From positions 105,789-169,788 of the forward strand of contig BGKB01000133.1 of the NCBI GenBank assembly GCA_003116975.1: a stretch of 64,000 bases of DNA, written 5' to 3'. The notes beneath the pieces were generated by a model. That model was not told the DNA's origin. It ran no database searches and saw only the letters and a list, made by a program, of their open reading frames with translations. The translations under genes were made by a program, and so were the position numbers. This document shows, piece after piece, positions 17,591 to 26,546 of the stretch (position 1 is the stretch's first letter; every line of letters begins with the position of its first letter). The DNA is from Aurantiochytrium sp. KH105 (Eukaryota; Sar; Bigyra; Thraustochytrida; Thraustochytriidae).

Positions 17591-19200
17591 GGGCTCGTTG
17601 AGATCTCCGCTCTGCGTCTGCTCGTACGCCACGCACGAGACTTTGGTTTTCCTCTCCGGGCTCGAGCGCCTCGATCATCCAAGCCCACGCGAGCAAAGCT
17701 GCCGCCACTCGTCATGACCGCCGCCTGCGCGCACCCGGGTGCGCGCGCACACTCAAAGATGTGTACCCATGCACACCTTGCCTCTGGGGGTGCGCGCGCA
17801 CCCCTACCTCAGCCAAGCCTTTCCCCCCCACCCAAAAAAGATCGCCCCTTTCCAGCGCGGCAGCGTCCACGTGTGCATCTGTGGCTGCATCTGCCGCTGC
17901 TGCCGGCTGCAGCTCATTACCACCCCCGCGCTCCCACTTTCGTGTCCGCACCGCGCGCGCGCAGTGCGACTGCGACGCGGCTGAGGCGCCCCGCTCGGTC
18001 GACGCCCCGAGCAGCTGCAGCTGCAGGAGGCGCGGCTCTCGCGGTCCCGCCGCTTCGCCCGCCCTCTACTTCCCTCTCCTCCCTCTTCGCACCGGGACAA
18101 CAGCCTCAGCTGGCGGCGGAGGCCGCTCGCAGCGGCAGCTCGAATAGTAGAATGGAACAGAAACCCAGAAGCAGCCCGGGCCGAGGCGCCTGGCCGACCC
18201 GCCGGCCGGCATGCGTGCCGCCGTCTGAGACCGCGGCCGGACTCACGTCAGCCGGGCGGCGCTGCCTGAACCGGCCGCGGCGGGTGCGGCTGCCGCGGCG
18301 CGACTGCTTTTCTGCAGCGCGAGGCGAGGGCTTGGAGCGGCAGCGGCGGCGGCGATCCACGATCTAGCGCAGGAGCGCGCGCCCTGGCCGCTGCCGCGCC
18401 GGAGCGTGCGGGCAGGGCGCGGGCGAGAGAGCAAGTGAGTGGGAGAGTGTGTGCTGGCGAGGATTGGCAGTCTTCGCGCTGCAGCTGCAGGCAAGCTTCT
18501 GCGTGCGTGCGAGCGAGCGCGCGAGCGAGCGAGGGTGCGTGCGTGCGAAGGCGACCCAGCTTGGCAGACAGACGCACGCAGTCGCGAGCGATCCGTCCGC
18601 GGTGGCGGCACGGTTCGCGGTCGCCCCGGCCGACCGCTCATATCAGAGGCATTTGCAGCAAGATCGCGATCAAGATAGATAACACAATGATCGGAGTGTG
18701 CCGCAGCCGCGTAGAACCTGGAACATACGCGTCCCCGCAGCGAGCGACGATTTTCGGACCCGCGCGATCCTAACACCCACAGCGGCCGCCACTACGCCCC
18801 GGCCTACCGACCCGCCTAAGCCTGAACCCCTACAGAGCACCACAGTGCAAGCTGCGGCTTTGGCTGCGGCTGCTGCGCACCGTTAGTCACCGCTGCCGGT
18901 GGCGGCCACAGTGCCCGCAGCCGGCCGCCTATTGCTGCGGCGAAAGACTGCGCTCTTATAAGAGACTGCGATCTAAAAGACTGCGATCTACGGTCCCGAT
19001 CGCGCCTCGCGCGGAGGCAGCGGCGGGCGCGTGCCGCGCGTAGTGCAGCGCAGACGGCGCTCGCGGCGCAGGGCGGCAGCAGCAGCTGCTGCAGCGCGAG
19101 GAGGAGTGGCAGAACCTCAACGTGTGGAGGAAGCCCGAGCAGAAGAAGACGAAGAAGAAGAAGAAGGAGGAGGAGGAGGAAAGAAGGGGAGCGCGGCAGG
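17591..19200. promoter_or_regulatory. 1.6-kb divergent region, TRM11 / first GMC oxidoreductase
   Basis: This GC-rich region has no recognisable protein. It contains GTGCGCGCGCACCC-type patches (17733-17810), GCGAGCGAGC repeats (18500-18545), an AGACTGCGATCT triplicate with a palindromic TATA (18945-18990), and a purine-rich GAAGAAGA/GGAGGA tract ending at the ATG at 19201. Open frames across it are compositional. Confidence 0.5.
18945..18990. promoter_or_regulatory. Triplicated AGACTGCG(A/C)TCT with palindromic TATA
   Basis: Copies lie at 18945-18956, 18963-18974 and 18979-18990. Overlapping the first two is a perfect 12-bp palindrome, CTCTTATAAGAG (18953-18964). The site is about 240 bp upstream of the first GMC oxidoreductase ATG. 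A promoter role is inferred from position and TATA content only. Confidence 0.45.
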
Positions 19201-21051
19201 ATGAAGACCGTGAGCGTGGAGCAGGGCGCCGGCACGTATGACTTCGTGGTGGTGGGCGGCGGCAGCGCCGGCGCCGCCATGGCCGCGCGGCTGAGCGAGA
19301 ACCGCGGCGTGAGCGTGCTGCTGGTGGAGGCCGGCGACGAGGCCACCGAGCTCAACTCCAAGATCCCGGCGGCGTGCGGAGCCATGCAGAACACTGAACG
19401 CGACTGGGCCTACTTTACCGAGCCGTGCGGAAGGGTCGCCTTCAAGGGGCTCAACAAGCTCTCCAGCTTCTGGCCCCGTGGACGCGTGCTTGGCGGATGC
19501 TCCGTCCTCAACTACATGGCCTACGTGCGCGGCGCCAGGGAGGACTTTGACACCTGGGAGCGCATGGGCGCCAAGGGATGGAGCTACAGCGACGTGCTGC
19601 CCTACTTTATCAAGTCCGAGGACTGCCGCGCCCTCGGCAACAAGCAGGCCCCCATCGAGGGCGAGTACCACGGCCGCGGCGGCCCGCTCACTGTCTCCGT
19701 GAAAAAGCCCATGGAGCTCTCCATGCGCTTCATCGAGTCCGCCCAGGGCCTCGGTTTCAAGCACGCCGACTACAACGGCCGCCAAATGGACGGTATCGTC
19801 GGTCTCTTTGCCCAGACCATCCGCGACGGCGCGCGCTGCGACACGGCGACGGCCTTCCTCAAGCCGGCCGCGGACCGCCCTAACCTCACCATCATGACAA
19901 ACGCCTTTGCCAAGCGTCTGCTCTTTGACGGGAGCTCCCAGACCCGCGTCGTCGGCGTCGAGGTGGGCAACTTCTCCACGAAGGGCATCGGCCCCTCCGT
20001 CAAGGTCAGCGCCAGGTGCGAGGTCGTCGTCTGCTGCGGCGCCATCGACTCGCCCAAGCTGCTCCTGCTTTCTGGCCTTGGTCCCCGCGAGCATCTCGAA
20101 GCCGTCGGCGTGCCCTGCGTCAAGGACATGCAGCATGTCGGCCGCAACCTCGAGGACCACATTGCTGGCTTTGTGTACTTCAAGACGAAGAACGTGACCG
20201 TTGTCAACGGCAAGACGGCCAACTCGATCCAGTCGCTCGCCGAGTGGGCCATTTGGGGCACGGGCGCGCTCGCCTCGTCGGCGTACGACGCGACGCTCTT
20301 TTACAAGTCGGACGCCTGGAAGGAGGAGGAGCCCCTCTGCGGCCCCGATCTTCAGATTGGCATCTTCAACTCGCCCTCGGATGAGACCTTTATCGAGAAC
20401 AACCTCGGTTTCGCCAACGAATTCTTGAAAAAGCACTACACGCCTAGCAGCGAGGGATACATTATGGTCCCCACCCTTTTGCACCCGCACACCACGGGCA
20501 CCGTTGAACTGCGTAGCAGCAACCCCGCTGACGCGCCTCGCATCCTGAGCAACTTTCTTCAGGACGAGCGCGACGTTCGCACGCTCGCCCAGTCGTGCCG
20601 CAAGTGCATTGATCTCGCTCGTGCCCCAGGCCTGAACAAGGTCACCGACCCCGTGCCGGTCGTTCCCGAGGAAATGGCCAAGAAGCATGGCGGCATTGAC
20701 AGCGACGAGTTCTGGATGGACTACGTGCAGCACTTTGGCACCACCCTGTACCACCCGACTTCTTCGTGTGCCATCGGCAAGGTAGTCGACGAGCGCTGCC
20801 GCGTCTACGGCATCGAGGGACTGCGTGTGGCCGACGCTTCGGTGATGCCGCAGGTCATTTCGGGCAACACGAACGCGCCGTCCATCATGATTGGCGAGAA
20901 GGCGGCTGACATGATCAAGGAGGACTACGGTCTCTCCACAGACGACCTCACGATCGGTCCTCAGGAGTCCGCTTCGTCTCCCATCAACATGAAGCTCATC
21001 GTTGCCGCTGCTGCCGTCGCCGGCGGTCTGTTCGCCGCAGGCAAGCTGTAA
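19201..21051 (+). CDS. GMC-family FAD oxidoreductase, choline-dehydrogenase-like (copy 1)
   Basis: 616 aa. The FAD dinucleotide-binding motif GGGSAG is at about 17-22, followed by the LLVEAGDEA acidic strand end. GMC signatures include WPRGRVLGGCSVLNYMAYVR (about 91-110) and a second family signature, CGAIDSPKLLLLSGLGPREH. Catalytic residues are visible as H518 (LYHPTSS) and N558 (GNTNAPS), matching the His/Asn pair of choline dehydrogenase-type enzymes. The protein ends in a hydrophobic tail (MKLIVAAAAVAGGLFAAGKL), suggesting tail anchoring to an organelle membrane. The substrate is unknown: choline, long-chain alcohol or another alcohol are all possible within GMC. The next plus-strand gene is a close paralogue, a tandem duplication. 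Confidence 0.88.
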   Translation: MKTVSVEQGAGTYDFVVVGGGSAGAAMAARLSENRGVSVLLVEAGDEATELNSKIPAACGAMQNTERDWAYFTEPCGRVAFKGLNKLSSFWPRGRVLGGCSVLNYMAYVRGAREDFDTWERMGAKGWSYSDVLPYFIKSEDCRALGNKQAPIEGEYHGRGGPLTVSVKKPMELSMRFIESAQGLGFKHADYNGRQMDGIVGLFAQTIRDGARCDTATAFLKPAADRPNLTIMTNAFAKRLLFDGSSQTRVVGVEVGNFSTKGIGPSVKVSARCEVVVCCGAIDSPKLLLLSGLGPREHLEAVGVPCVKDMQHVGRNLEDHIAGFVYFKTKNVTVVNGKTANSIQSLAEWAIWGTGALASSAYDATLFYKSDAWKEEEPLCGPDLQIGIFNSPSDETFIENNLGFANEFLKKHYTPSSEGYIMVPTLLHPHTTGTVELRSSNPADAPRILSNFLQDERDVRTLAQSCRKCIDLARAPGLNKVTDPVPVVPEEMAKKHGGIDSDEFWMDYVQHFGTTLYHPTSSCAIGKVVDERCRVYGIEGLRVADASVMPQVISGNTNAPSIMIGEKAADMIKEDYGLSTDDLTIGPQESASSPINMKLIVAAAAVAGGLFAAGKL

Positions 21052-22340
21052 TTTGTCAATGTTCCTGCATCAATTTATTTTCATTTCATTTTTTTACATT
21101 TGTAAACATTCGGGGTTGTTGACCACGCGAGAGTCGCTCGTACCGTGTTTTTGCCTTGGCTCTCTCTCTCTATATATATATGATGAATGCTGCAGCGCGC
21201 AGATCTCAGGCGAACTCTGTTCCCATGGCGGCTTTCTTGTGAGTCGCTCTCGGGCGATGCAGATTACAACGCGAGAGACCTTCTCTGTGACGGAACGAGC
21301 TGCACACCTCTGTCGACCTTGTCTGGCCAAAGCAACTTGCTCTCCGGAGCCGCTCCGACTCGAGAAAGTGGAGGAGCCAATGGCAGTGTTGGGTGGATGG
21401 ACGGATAAAGGTTGGATCTACTTTGTGTGTTCCACCCGACTTCGTCATCAGGCCGACCAAAACTGTCGAAGACGATAGCCTCGACGACGACACGATCCGA
21501 CCGATCAACGTGGATGACAACACGATCCAGCCAACTTTTTTCTCCTTATCAAACCCACGAAAGCAAGCAGCAGCAGCAACAGCAGCAGCAAGCATTTCTC
21601 CGCGGAAGAGCCCGATCCGACAGACTTGACTCCGCCTCAAGCTGCCCTCGTTCTGCTCCTCGTCGGTGCGGCTTTTGCCTTCCATGGGAGAGAAAGTGGA
21701 GAGATAGTCTTCAGGCGGGCGGGGCGGAGCTGACCCTTGCGCGCGGGGGCGTCGTCTCGGGCCCAGGCGCGGCCCGCGGTGTCGGACGCGGCGGCGATAT
21801 CCGCCCCGCGCCGCGGCGCCGCAGGACGCGCAGGGTCGGAGGAGCCCGGAGCAGACGCGGCGCGAGGGTCGACGCGATGCGACGCGACGCCGCGCCGCGC
21901 GGAGGAGAAATAGCCCGAAGGCGCGGTTGCGCATAGATTAGATTGGAGTTGGAATTGGAATTGGTTTGACTTCTGGTTTGATTTGGGTGAGCGTGGTATC
22001 TTGAAGAGAGGCGCGGTATCTTTTCGGTCCGGGCACCCCGGTAGGACCGAGCCGCGGTGGGCCAGGGGCCGGCAGGCGCAGATAGCGACCGCGGCGACTG
22101 CGACGACAGAGACGAAACGAGGCGAGGCGAGGCGAGAGCAGGAAAGAAAGCGAGCGAGGTCGCGAGGAGCGCGGAGATCGGCGGAGAGGAGAGCAGAACC
22201 GCTTTGGACCCGGCTGGCTGTCTGCAGCTCGACTGGTTGTCTTACTGACTGACAGTGAGTTTCACGAGTCACGAACGAACGAACGAACGAACGAACGAGG
22301 GGCAGAGAAGAAGAAGAAAGCAGCGAAAGAGCAAGCAAGG
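21052..22340. promoter_or_regulatory. 1.3-kb spacer between the GMC paralogues
   Basis: It holds a short TATATATATATG patch (21171-21183), a CAGCAGCAACAGCAGCAGC run (about 21570-21588), GC-rich mid-part, GATTGGAGTTGGAATTGGAATTGG near 21945, an ACGA tetranucleotide run (22271-22298), and a purine-rich GAAGAAGAAGAAAG tract just before the next ATG. No gene is recognised. Confidence 0.5.
22271..22298. repeat. (ACGA)7 microsatellite
   Basis: There are seven perfect ACGA units about 42 bp upstream of the second GMC oxidoreductase ATG, probably in its 5' UTR. Confidence 0.9.
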
Positions 22341-24194
22341 ATGGAGAGCATCAAGGCGAGCCAGGCAGCGAACAAGACCTATGACTTTGTGGTCGTAGGC
22401 GGAGGCAGCGCGGGTGCGACGATTGCGGCGCGACTGAGCGAGGACAAGAGCGTGAGCGTGCTGCTCATCGAGGCCGGAGACGAGGCCACTGAGCTGGACG
22501 CCAAGATTCCGCTCGGCGCCGCCAAAATGCAGAATTCCGAGCGGGATTGGGGCTACTTTGCAGAGGTGTGCGGCGAATTCGCCTTCAAGGGCCTTGACGA
22601 CCATCGCGGCTACTGGCCGCGCGGCCGCGCGCTCGGCGGCTCGTCCATCATCAACTACATGGCCTACGTCCGAGGTGCCAAGGAGGACTTTGACACCTGG
22701 GAACGCATGGGTGCAAAGGGATGGGGCTACGATGATGTCCTGCCCTACTTTATCAAGGCGGAAGATTGCCGCAGCATCGGCCAGTCGCACGCCGACCTCG
22801 AACCCGAGTTCCACGGACGCGGCGGACCGCTCACCACCTCCGTCAAGGTGCCCAACGAGACGTGTGCCCGCTTCGTTAAGGCCGCCACCCAGGTCGGATT
22901 CACGCCCGGCGACTACAATGGACGCAACATGAACAATGTCGTCGGTCTCTTCACACAGACCATTCGCGACGGCGCGCGCTGCGATACCGCCACGGCATAC
23001 CTGCGACCCTCGGCGAGCCGCCCAAACCTCACCATTCTCAAGAACGGCATGGCAAAGCGTCTCATCCTCGACGAATCCAATGAACGTGTCAAGGGCGTCG
23101 AGGTCGGCGCATACTCGACATCCGCGATCGGTCCCTCGGTCCGCGTATGGGCCAAAAACGAGGTCATTGTCTGCTGTGGCGCCATTGACACCCCCAAGCT
23201 TCTCATGCTTTCGGGTCTTGGTCCTCGTGAGCACCTCGAAGAGAATGGCGTTACCTGCATCAAGGACATCCCTGATGTTGGAGCCAACCTCGAGGACCAT
23301 GTCGCCAGCTACATTCTGTTCAAGGGAACGGACAAGGCCAAGAGTGTCAATGGAAAGCGGGGTGACACACTTCAGGCGCTTGCCGAATGGGCCATCTGGG
23401 GCACAGGATATCTTGCGTCCCCTGCGTACGATGCTACGCTCTTTTACACCTCCGAGGAGTGGGCTGCCGAGGCCCCGGACTGCGGACCGGATCTCCAGAT
23501 TGGCTTCTCCTCTTCTCCGGGTGACGAGCTCGTCGTCGAGAAAAACGTTCACATCGGTGTCAACCACTTCAAGGGCCACTACGAGCCGGACAGCGAGGGA
23601 TTCTTGTTCGTGCCTACGCTTTTGCACATGCGAACGACGGGCAAGATTGAGCTCCAGAGCAACAACCCGGCTGATGCGCCGCGCATTGTGTCCAACTTTC
23701 TCAAGTCGGAAAAGGACGTTCTTGTGCTGGCAAAGTGCCTCCGCAAATGTGTTGAAATCGCGCGTGCTCCTGCCTTGGCAGAGGTCACCGTGAGTTCAGA
23801 TCCTGTGGTCCCCCTCGATATGGCTGAAAAATATGGAGGCATCGAGAACAACGAGTTCTGGATGGAGTACGCCCGCCACTACGGCACCTGCCTGTATCAC
23901 CCCACGACTACGTGTGCAATCGGCAAGGTCGTCGACGAGCGTTGCCGCGTCTACGGCATCAAGGGTCTCCGTATTGCCGATGCGTCGATCATGCCGCAGG
24001 TCATCTCGGGCAACACTAACGCGCCCACGATCATGATTGGCGAAAAGGCCGCCGATATGATCAAACAAGATTACGGACTCACCACTGACGTTCCCACCAT
24101 GGGTCCCCCGCCTTCGGCCTCTGGATCCAACACGGCCTTTCTCGCCGCTGCTGCCGCTATCGCGGGAGGTCTCTTCATTGTAGGCAGGTTGTAA
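22341..24194 (+). CDS. GMC-family FAD oxidoreductase, choline-dehydrogenase-like (copy 2)
   Basis: 617 aa, co-linear with copy 1 over the whole length with few small indels. It keeps GGGSAG, WPRGRALGGSSIINYMAYVR, the CGAIDTPKLLMLSGLGPREH signature, the catalytic His (CLYHPTTT) and the Asn in GNTNAPT. The C-terminal hydrophobic tail is conserved in pattern (FLAAAAAIAGGLFIVGRL), which argues the tail is functional in both copies. Divergence lies mostly in the substrate-side half (for example copy 1 PIEGEYHG versus copy 2 DLEPEFHG), so the pair may differ in substrate or expression. Synonymous divergence looks substantial, so the duplication is not recent; this is by-eye judgement. Confidence 0.88.
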   Translation: MESIKASQAANKTYDFVVVGGGSAGATIAARLSEDKSVSVLLIEAGDEATELDAKIPLGAAKMQNSERDWGYFAEVCGEFAFKGLDDHRGYWPRGRALGGSSIINYMAYVRGAKEDFDTWERMGAKGWGYDDVLPYFIKAEDCRSIGQSHADLEPEFHGRGGPLTTSVKVPNETCARFVKAATQVGFTPGDYNGRNMNNVVGLFTQTIRDGARCDTATAYLRPSASRPNLTILKNGMAKRLILDESNERVKGVEVGAYSTSAIGPSVRVWAKNEVIVCCGAIDTPKLLMLSGLGPREHLEENGVTCIKDIPDVGANLEDHVASYILFKGTDKAKSVNGKRGDTLQALAEWAIWGTGYLASPAYDATLFYTSEEWAAEAPDCGPDLQIGFSSSPGDELVVEKNVHIGVNHFKGHYEPDSEGFLFVPTLLHMRTTGKIELQSNNPADAPRIVSNFLKSEKDVLVLAKCLRKCVEIARAPALAEVTVSSDPVVPLDMAEKYGGIENNEFWMEYARHYGTCLYHPTTTCAIGKVVDERCRVYGIKGLRIADASIMPQVISGNTNAPTIMIGEKAADMIKQDYGLTTDVPTMGPPPSASGSNTAFLAAAAAIAGGLFIVGRL

Positions 24195-24803
24195 GTATTA
24201 CAAACACGACTACGTAACAGTAGTAAAGAAGAAAATACAACCAATATATATTTTTATCTCTGCATCGCATTACCTATGTTGGATTACCTATGTTGCATTA
24301 CATTGCATTGGCTTGCTTGCTTACTTGCTTGCTTGCTTGCTTGCTTGCTTGCATTGGAATGCTTGCTTGCATTGGAATGCTTGCTTGCATTGGAATGCTT
24401 GCTTGCATTGGAATGCTTGCTTGCATTGGAATGCTTGCTTGCATTGGAATGCTTGCTTGCTTGAAATTTAGAAAGAAAAAAGGGAAGTGAATCGCTTCAC
24501 AAGAAAAGATTTATTTTCTCAGTCTCGGGCTCGTTCCTGCCACTTTTTGTTGCCGCCCGCTGTCCCCGTCTCGCTCAAAAGAGGCAAGTACGATTTGAGC
24601 TGGGCTTGGCTCGGTCAAGGAGAGTCTCGATCTAAAAAGGAAACATGGGAAGAGTTTTCTTCATTTGTATCAAATGGATGAAACGAAAAAAGGCGCACCC
24701 TCCATGCATTGCATGTGATTCATTCCCATGCCACGCGTGAAGCATATGTTGATGGCCAGTCGGTTTTTTTGAACTAGAAAAATCAATGAGCAACCTCACA
24801 TCA
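24195..24803. other. Convergent 3' region containing an 18-bp minisatellite
   Basis: This 609 bp AT-richer region lies between the stops of GMC copy 2 and the farnesyltransferase gene. CTTG tetranucleotides grade into the minisatellite listed separately. No gene is seen. Confidence 0.7.
24343..24450. repeat. 18-bp minisatellite, six perfect copies
   Basis: The unit GCTTGCTTGCATTGGAAT is repeated six times without a mismatch, preceded by a (CTTG)n run (24311-24342) and followed by a partial unit. Perfect identity implies recent expansion or homogenisation. Because the unit is a multiple of three, translated frames show a spurious LLALEC repeat. There are no spacers, so it is not CRISPR-like. 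Confidence 0.95.
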
Positions 24804-26078
24804 TCAGTCCGTACTCTCCGAGAGCACTGGGGGCGGCAGATCTGCAAACCGTGCCTTGGCCCGGCGCAGCTTTTCCCTCTCAATGTTGTACACGGGATCC
24901 GTCTCCACGAGCCGATTTGTTTCCGTGCCCCAAACCTTGGAGCCCCCAAGCTGTGCTACCGAGAGACCACTCAAAGCATAGCACGTGTGGTACTGGTCGC
25001 GGCGCTTTGACGGCTTGTCACGCAACCCGCCTTGAAATTGCTGACAGCACAGAATGATGTACTGTTGCATTCGCTCCTCATCGTAAATAAGCCCATCCAC
25101 GCCTGCGAGAGCACCAATGCTGGAGTGCAGGTCGCCTCGCACAGCGGCTTCGCGAAGAATCGCAGGCGTTGCGCCTTGCCAAAAGGAGTAGCATGCATCG
25201 ACCAGCTTGTTGGTTCGACCTTGAAAACCGCCCTCGTAACGCATCTGGCGCGCCGCGATCCAGTGCACAAAGGCGTCCAAGTCGATGGCGTCGAGCTCGC
25301 CCAATATCGCAAGCGCTGCAATGCCGCAAAACGCATAACCTCCATGAGCCTCGTTGCCAGGTTCTCCGCCGATGCCACCCTCGTATGTTTGACAGTCCGC
25401 GATAAATTTGGCGCAGCCCTCGGTGAGTTCTGGCGTGAGAATGTTGAGAATGGAGGCGACGGCAAGGACAGTGTACAGTCCGCGCGTGTCAATTTCTCCG
25501 TCCGGTTGAACACGAAACCCCCCAGACGGGTGTTTCAAGGACATGAAGAAACGGTAGATAGCGTCGCGGTCCAGCAGCTGGAAAGCCTCGTCATCATCAA
25601 GAATGCAAATCGCGAGCACTGCCGCGTACGTCGGCGCCGTGTGGCCCACCTGCATAAAGTTCCCGCCGAATCCAAGGCTGCCCGCCGCGCAGCACTCCTT
25701 CAAGGCGAGGCGGACGCCTGCAACGAGATCGCTTGGAAAGGCATCGAGAAGATCCAGCGCTTGCAGCATCCAGTAGAGCAGCCACGGACGCGAAGCATCC
25801 AAACTCGTGTACGAGGCCCCCAATGGAATAGTGAGCCCTCTGCGCAGATAATCGATGGTTTCTTCGCGGAGCAGGTGCATCTCGTCGTCGTTGCCGCGCA
25901 AGAGGCCCATGCTTCGCATGCCGCCCAAAAAAGTTTCAGGCGCTGACGCGACGTCCACGTAGAACCGCGCGCACTCTCGCTCCGTGTCTTCCTGCATCAT
26001 CGAGCTCTCCGTCGGCTCGTCGTCGTCGTAGGCCGCCAGGCGCGCGCCCTCGCGGGCGACCTGCGTCATGGACTCCAT
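24804..26078 (-). CDS. Protein farnesyltransferase beta subunit
   Basis: 424 aa. The diagnostic LDASRPWLLYWMLQAL lies near residue 95. Prenyltransferase alpha-alpha barrel repeats follow with GGF/GGI motifs (SGGFRVQPDGEIDTRG, YEGGIGGEPGNEAHGGY, YEGGFQGRTNKLVDACYSFW, FQGGLRDKPSKRRDQYHTCY). The three zinc ligands are visible: Asp and Cys in LVDACYSFW (about 293-295) and His in DQYHTCY (about 363). The enzyme attaches farnesyl to the Cys of CaaX proteins together with the alpha subunit, which is not here. LDASRPW favours farnesyl over geranylgeranyl type I. Length is normal for the family (about 400-440 aa). Confidence 0.93.
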   Translation of the reverse strand: MESMTQVAREGARLAAYDDDEPTESSMMQEDTERECARFYVDVASAPETFLGGMRSMGLLRGNDDEMHLLREETIDYLRRGLTIPLGASYTSLDASRPWLLYWMLQALDLLDAFPSDLVAGVRLALKECCAAGSLGFGGNFMQVGHTAPTYAAVLAICILDDDEAFQLLDRDAIYRFFMSLKHPSGGFRVQPDGEIDTRGLYTVLAVASILNILTPELTEGCAKFIADCQTYEGGIGGEPGNEAHGGYAFCGIAALAILGELDAIDLDAFVHWIAARQMRYEGGFQGRTNKLVDACYSFWQGATPAILREAAVRGDLHSSIGALAGVDGLIYDEERMQQYIILCCQQFQGGLRDKPSKRRDQYHTCYALSGLSVAQLGGSKVWGTETNRLVETDPVYNIEREKLRRAKARFADLPPPVLSESTD

Positions 26079-26546
26079 TCTTTAACTTCTTCCTCGCCCG
26101 CGCGTGTGCCACTCAGCCACGGGGTACGACAAGCGGGCCGTACACGCGTCCGCTCCACGAACCGCTCGGCTCTTCGCTGGCCCGCGCAACGCCGCGTCGC
26201 GGTGGATATAAATATGCAGCAGCTTCGCCACAATGATACTACAATGGCTGCACGTTGGTGATCTTCTGGGATTAATGGGATCGTCAATTCGAGGAGAGGC
26301 GTAATGGAAGGAGGGTCTGTTGTTGCGCACAGCAAAGACGGCTTGGCGATGCAGAACAACGTCCGACACGAAAGGCTCCTAGGCAAGGCTCGCTAGCGAT
26401 CTACGGAAACGGAGGTTGTATTCAAGACCTTTGAAATTAAAATTAGCAATTGCGAGTCATCCATGGCGGCAAAAAAAAAGCTCACTGACAATCTGTGTCC
26501 GGCACAACCTTAAAGAAATGGCCCGAGTCCTTAGCTTATTAGAAGG
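26079..26546. other. Intergenic, upstream of farnesyltransferase beta
   Basis: This 468 bp region is the promoter side of the farnesyltransferase gene and the 3' flank of the epoxide hydrolase. It has an A-run (26470-26479) near the hydrolase 3' end. No gene is seen. Confidence 0.5.

Noticed and set aside
19117-20754. 545-residue minus-strand frame
   Set aside because: Antisense shadow of GMC copy 1; a similar shadow (22269-23627) occurs opposite copy 2, as expected from shared codon bias.
24311-24465. CRISPR-like array
   Set aside because: Units abut without unique spacers and the unit is 18 bp; it is a minisatellite in a eukaryotic 3' region.
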